Assembly: GCF_000756655.1 (NCBI RefSeq)
Contig: NZ_ARXU01000002.1
Span: forward strand, 1 to 64,000
DNA length: 64,000 nt
Origin: Alcanivorax jadensis T9
GTDB lineage: Bacteria > Pseudomonadota > Gammaproteobacteria > Pseudomonadales > Alcanivoracaceae
Direction of reading: 5' to 3'
The position numbers were made by a program, and so were the translations under genes. Shown piece by piece: positions 60,922 through 64,000 of this stretch. The first letter of the stretch is position 1. The number at the start of each line of letters is the position of its first letter. The notes below the pieces were generated by a model. That model ran no database searches. It saw nothing but the letters and a program-made list of their open reading frames with translations, and was not told where the DNA came from.

Positions 60922-61676
60922 AACGCATCCTGATCACCGGCGCCGCCAGTGGCATCGGCCTGACCACCGCCAAACACTTCCACGAGAAAGGCTGGCGAGT
61001 GGGCCTGACCGACGTCAACGACACCGCCCTGGTGCGGCTGGCGAAGGAACTGGACAACAGCTGGTATCGGCCCCTGGACGTGACCGACAGCATTGCCTGT
61101 CAGCATGCCTGCAGAGACTTTGCTGAAGACGGCGGTATCGACGTGCTGTTCAACTGTGCCGGTATTCTGCGCATGGGACCCTTTGAGTCCATCAGCGCGG
61201 AACAACACAAGCAGATCATCGACATCAACGTGACCGGCCTGATCAACATGAGCCTGGCTGCCCACCCCTTCCTGCAAGATAGCAAGGCCGCCGCGGTGAT
61301 CAACATGAGTTCCGCCTCGGCCCTGTACGGGGTGCCGCATCTAGCCTCCTATTCCGCCAGCAAGTTCGCGGTGCGTTCGCTCACCGAATCGCTGAATATC
61401 GAATGGGGTCGGCAGGGCATCCGCGTGGTCGATATCATGCCGCCGTTCGTGAAGACCCCCATGGTGGAAAAGGCCAGCTTCCGGGCACCGGTGGTGGACC
61501 GCATGGGCGTCAACCTGAGCGCCGACGATGTGGCCAAAAAGGTCTGGCAGGCCGCCAATGAAAAAGTCCCGGTACACAACCCGGTGGGCCTCACCTTCAA
61601 ACTGATCAAGCTCCTCGACAAAGCCCTGCCCAGCGCCTCGACACGGTTGTTCATGAGCTTTCTGAGTCGGGACTGA
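60918..61676 (+). CDS. Short-chain dehydrogenase/reductase of the monooxygenase operon
   Basis: A 252-residue SDR with TGAASGIGL, NCAGI, the catalytic YSASK, and a C-terminal extension with hydrophobic character (LTFKLIKLLDKALPSASTRLFMSF). Its ATG overlaps the hydrolase stop (ATGA). In operons of this build the SDR usually makes the ketone for, or oxidises the alcohol from, the Baeyer-Villiger reaction. Exact substrate unknown. Confidence 0.9.
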   Translation: MKRILITGAASGIGLTTAKHFHEKGWRVGLTDVNDTALVRLAKELDNSWYRPLDVTDSIACQHACRDFAEDGGIDVLFNCAGILRMGPFESISAEQHKQIIDINVTGLINMSLAAHPFLQDSKAAAVINMSSASALYGVPHLASYSASKFAVRSLTESLNIEWGRQGIRVVDIMPPFVKTPMVEKASFRAPVVDRMGVNLSADDVAKKVWQAANEKVPVHNPVGLTFKLIKLLDKALPSASTRLFMSFLSRD

Positions 61677-61688
61677 CCCTCCCACCTC

Positions 61689-61863
61689 TGTAGGAGCGGC
61701 GCTCTCTGTGCCCCGCGGGTATGAGCCGCGAATGGGGCGTGGCGGCCCCCTTCCGGGTTATCGGTGCTCTACTCGGAGAAACCTGCCGAGCCCTGCAATC
61801 CCTGATCGCCCATGGCCGATTCCCTCGCAAGCGAGGGTTCGCGGCTCGAGCGCCGCTCCTACG
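61689..61863. mobile_element. MITE-like palindromic element, copy 3
   Basis: Ends TGTAGGAGCGGCGCT (61689-61703) and AGCGCCGCTCCTAC (61849-61862) are inverted copies. The core starting GAAACCTGCCGAGCCCTG at 61779 and the CGCAAGCG hairpin match copies at 18650 and 39791. It lies between two convergent genes. Confidence 0.68.
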
Positions 61864-61880
61864 ACGGAGGTGATAGCAAG

Positions 61881-62339
61881 CTACTCCCCGGCCTGAGGAG
61901 CCTGAAAAGTAATCTTCACCTTCCTCCGCCCCCATTCCCGGGCCGCCTGCACATCCTCGCCCATGTAGATATCGATCTTCTTTTTCCAGCGCCAGTGCAT
62001 CTTGTCCTTCACCACCCAGGTACCGGGCAGGCCTTCGATCTGCAGCTGCGCGTTATGACCCAGCCCCATGGGAATCAGATCCCGCGACACCGCAATGGAC
62101 TTCATTCCTGGTTTGAGGCGATCCCCCCAGGCAGCCAGGGCATGGTCCGCTCCCGCCCCCTGGCCGTGCAGGGAATTGTAGGCCGTGGCAGTGACCATCA
62201 TGGTCACCGTGTTCGGTGCGGGCTCGGCAGGCTTGCGCTGATCCGCTTCGCACCGCGCCACCAGCCAGGTCAGTGCCACCAGCACCAGGGTAAAATCGGC
62301 GGCATTCACTCGCCGTTGCGGGCTGACTGCTAGGCTCAT
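61881..62339 (-). CDS. 3D-domain protein with N-terminal membrane anchor
   Basis: A 152-residue protein with one hydrophobic segment (FTLVLVALTWLVA) and a C-terminal 3D domain, named for three conserved Asp residues. AVSRDLIPMG, VVKDKM and KKIDIYMG hold the three aspartates. 3D domains occur in cell-wall-active and MltA-related proteins. GGAG lies nine bases upstream of ATG 62339. Its start codon is only three bases from that of the divergent hydrolase gene. Confidence 0.82.
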   Translation of the reverse strand: MSLAVSPQRRVNAADFTLVLVALTWLVARCEADQRKPAEPAPNTVTMMVTATAYNSLHGQGAGADHALAAWGDRLKPGMKSIAVSRDLIPMGLGHNAQLQIEGLPGTWVVKDKMHWRWKKKIDIYMGEDVQAAREWGRRKVKITFQAPQAGE

Positions 62340-62342
62340 GGC

Positions 62343-63233
62343 ATGATTCTCCGTCTGGTCACTCTTATTATGCTTCACGGTCTGCTGTCGGCCTGCAACC
62401 TGGTTTCCGACAAGAGGGCGGAGGACACGGCTGCGCCCGCAGCCCTCACCGACACCCTGCGCCACTGGCAACCCGCCGACAATCCCGATGCGGTGATCCT
62501 TGGCCTGCACAGCTTTGGCGATTACGGCGCTGCCTTCGACGCGCTGGGCCCCTACTTTGCCGACAACGGACACCTGCTGGTCAGTTATGACCAGGCCGGG
62601 TTCGGCGAACGCGCCCAGCAAGGGCAGTGGGCCGGGGAAGACCAGCTGGTGTCAGAAGCGGTCTATCAGATCGAGCAACTCTATGAACGCTATCAGCGCC
62701 CGGTGTTCCTGGTGGGTGAAAGTCTGGGAGGCGCCGTGGCGATGCTGGCAGCGCTGGAGGTGCCTGACAAAGTGGCCGGAATAGTGCTCGCCGGGCCTGC
62801 TGTGCGCGAGGGCATCCGCCTGCGCTACGGCTGGAATGCCGCCATCGCCAGCGCCGCCTTTCTGGCTCCCGGATACCAGCTGACGGTAAACCGCGACCCC
62901 GATGACCCCAACCTGGCGGCTGACAGCGCCCAACGTCTGGCAAACGACCCTCGGGTGATCCGCGAAGTCCGCATGGATGCCTACTGGGGGCTGATCCAGC
63001 TGGCCGACAGTGCCAGCGACCAGGCGCCATCATTACAGGTGCCCTCGCTGCTGCTCTATGGCGGCAAGGATAACTCCGTGCCGGCAGCCGGCATCAACCA
63101 TCTGCACGACCACCTTGCCGACCGAGGCGAGTACCGCTTCTACCCCCAGGGCCCGCACCTGCTGCTGCAGGGGCCACAGTGGCAAAACGTCGCCGACCAT
63201 ATTCTCGACTGGGTCGCCCGCACTTCCCCCTGA
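62343..63233 (+). CDS. Alpha/beta hydrolase, monoglyceride-lipase-like lipoprotein
   Basis: A 296-residue hydrolase. A signal (MILRLVTLIMLHGLLSAC) ends in a lipobox-like LLSAC. The fold follows: GLHSFGDY oxyanion region, nucleophile elbow VGESLGGA, acid in YGGKDNSVP, and the His in GPHLLLQ. This resembles lysophospholipase/monoglyceride lipase proteins. It is divergent from and almost touching the 3D gene, so its promoter must lie inside that gene. Confidence 0.85.
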   Translation: MILRLVTLIMLHGLLSACNLVSDKRAEDTAAPAALTDTLRHWQPADNPDAVILGLHSFGDYGAAFDALGPYFADNGHLLVSYDQAGFGERAQQGQWAGEDQLVSEAVYQIEQLYERYQRPVFLVGESLGGAVAMLAALEVPDKVAGIVLAGPAVREGIRLRYGWNAAIASAAFLAPGYQLTVNRDPDDPNLAADSAQRLANDPRVIREVRMDAYWGLIQLADSASDQAPSLQVPSLLLYGGKDNSVPAAGINHLHDHLADRGEYRFYPQGPHLLLQGPQWQNVADHILDWVARTSP

Positions 63234-63294
63234 GATTGGCCTCACAGGACACAGCCATGCTGTTAAGCTGGCGCAAACCCTAGCGGAGCAAACC

Positions 63295-64000
63295 ATGAGC
63301 AAGCGTGTTCTGATTACCGGCGGCAATTCCGGCATCGGCTACTGTACCGCCGAACAACTGGCCGGCCACGGCGCGGAAGTGTCCCTGGCCTGTCGCGACC
63401 AGACCAAGGGCCAGGCCGCCATCGCTCGCATCAAGAACCGCCATCCGGACGCCAAAGTGCGACTGTTTCCGCTGGACCTTTCCGATCTGGAAAATGTGCG
63501 CGACAACGCGGCTCTGATCTACCGCGAACTCGGTGAACTGGACGTGCTGATCAACAACGCCGGCGTGGTGCCGACCCAGCAGGAATTCACCCGCGACGGC
63601 TACGAAATGCAGTTCGGCGTCAATTACCTGGCCCCGGTGCTGTTCACCCACCTGATGTTGCCGTTGCTGAAGAAAGGCAACCAGCCGCGCATTCTGCACG
63701 TGGCGTCCGTAGCCCACTGGCTCGGGCGCATCAACAAGAAAACCTGGCGTGGGCGCAAGCCCTACCTGGTAATGGATGCCTACGGCCAATCGAAACTGGG
63801 CAACATCCTGTTCAGCAATGTGCTCGCCGAGCACCTGCAGGAGCTCGGCATCACCAGCAACGCCCTGCACCCGGGAGGCGTGGACACACCGATATTCCGC
63901 CATGTCCCCAAGGCCGCCATGGCCCTGATCCGCCCGACCCTCACCACCCCGGAAAAAGCCGCCACCCTGCCCGTCAGCCTGGCCCTGGATCCGCAGTACG
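63295..64000 (+). CDS. Retinol-dehydrogenase-like SDR, partial at window end
   Basis: The reading frame opens at ATG 63295 and is still open at the last base, giving about 235 residues. The start SKRVLITGGNSGIGYCTAEQ carries the cofactor motif, followed by LACRDQTKG, INNAGV, VASVAHW and the catalytic YGQSK, then LHPGGVDTPIF. This is the pattern of retinol dehydrogenase/WWOX-like SDRs common in hydrocarbon and lipid-degrading bacteria. GCGGAGCAAACC supplies the ribosome binding site. The C-terminus lies outside the window. Confidence 0.88.
   Translation, partial: MSKRVLITGGNSGIGYCTAEQLAGHGAEVSLACRDQTKGQAAIARIKNRHPDAKVRLFPLDLSDLENVRDNAALIYRELGELDVLINNAGVVPTQQEFTRDGYEMQFGVNYLAPVLFTHLMLPLLKKGNQPRILHVASVAHWLGRINKKTWRGRKPYLVMDAYGQSKLGNILFSNVLAEHLQELGITSNALHPGGVDTPIFRHVPKAAMALIRPTLTTPEKAATLPVSLALDPQY

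Noticed and set aside
1-64000. CRISPR array or prophage
   Set aside because: No regularly spaced direct repeats with unique spacers, and no capsid, terminase, tail or lysis genes were seen.

Overview
This window looks like chromosomal DNA of a marine, hydrocarbon-associated gammaproteobacterium close to Alcanivorax. That assignment is inferred from gene content and order: a pseudomonad-type rpsU-yqeY-dnaG-rpoD block, MurU/AmgK peptidoglycan recycling, two large PA0507/PA0508-type acyl-CoA dehydrogenases, and a Baeyer-Villiger (AlmA-like) monooxygenase operon. Most of the window appears GC-rich by eye. The first 3.3 kb is clearly AT-richer and is foreign in style.

Layout. (1) 105-3307: four minus-strand genes, each followed by an attC-like site, form an integron-type cassette array with no integrase in view. 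The cassettes encode a TIR/deoxyribosyltransferase-like putative effector, a PD-(D/E)XK-like protein and two small membrane proteins. (2) 3791-13704: core envelope and housekeeping genes: an NlpC/P60 lipoprotein, rpe, murU-amgK, and divergently lptD-surA-pdxA-rsmA-apaG-apaH. (3) 13903-21831: an EamA permease, cca, a pteridine-reductase-like SDR, two DUF4124 proteins (one a predicted zinc peptidase), folK-folB, plsY, tsaD. (4) 21883-26939: the macromolecular synthesis block followed by tRNA-Ile(CAU). (5) 27111-39730: accessory and metabolic genes: an orphan lipoprotein, DUF808, a phosphopantetheinyl transferase, a TetR regulator, endonuclease I, two acyl-CoA dehydrogenases, DUF454, DUF945, Trm112 and PldA. 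(6) 40034-52506: a ten-gene extracytoplasmic redox cluster: DUF3570, DUF4266, TlpA, two beta-barrels, an HzsA-like di-haem lipoprotein, a DUF1588-like mono-haem protein, a LamG di-haem lipoprotein, a Tat-type DUF1501 protein and ApbE. (7) 52544-57265: LysE, a TPR protein with a small exported partner, an SDR and a LEA14-like lipoprotein. (8) 57438-61676: an AraC regulator divergent from a monooxygenase-esterase-SDR operon. (9) 61881-64000: a 3D-domain protein, an alpha/beta hydrolase and a retinol-dehydrogenase-like SDR cut by the window end.

The best candidate for an undescribed system is the redox cluster at 40-52.5 kb. It combines at least five c-type haem sites, a thiol oxidoreductase, a tiny lipoprotein ending in GGGCGCN, three predicted barrels and a flavin transferase. 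Second is the cassette array.

A separate theme is repeats. Several families of short inverted repeats sit at gene ends, often exactly at the stop codon. In surA, pdxA and tsaD they are translated into the protein termini. The two acyl-CoA dehydrogenase genes share a promoter box at nearly the same distance from a -10 element.
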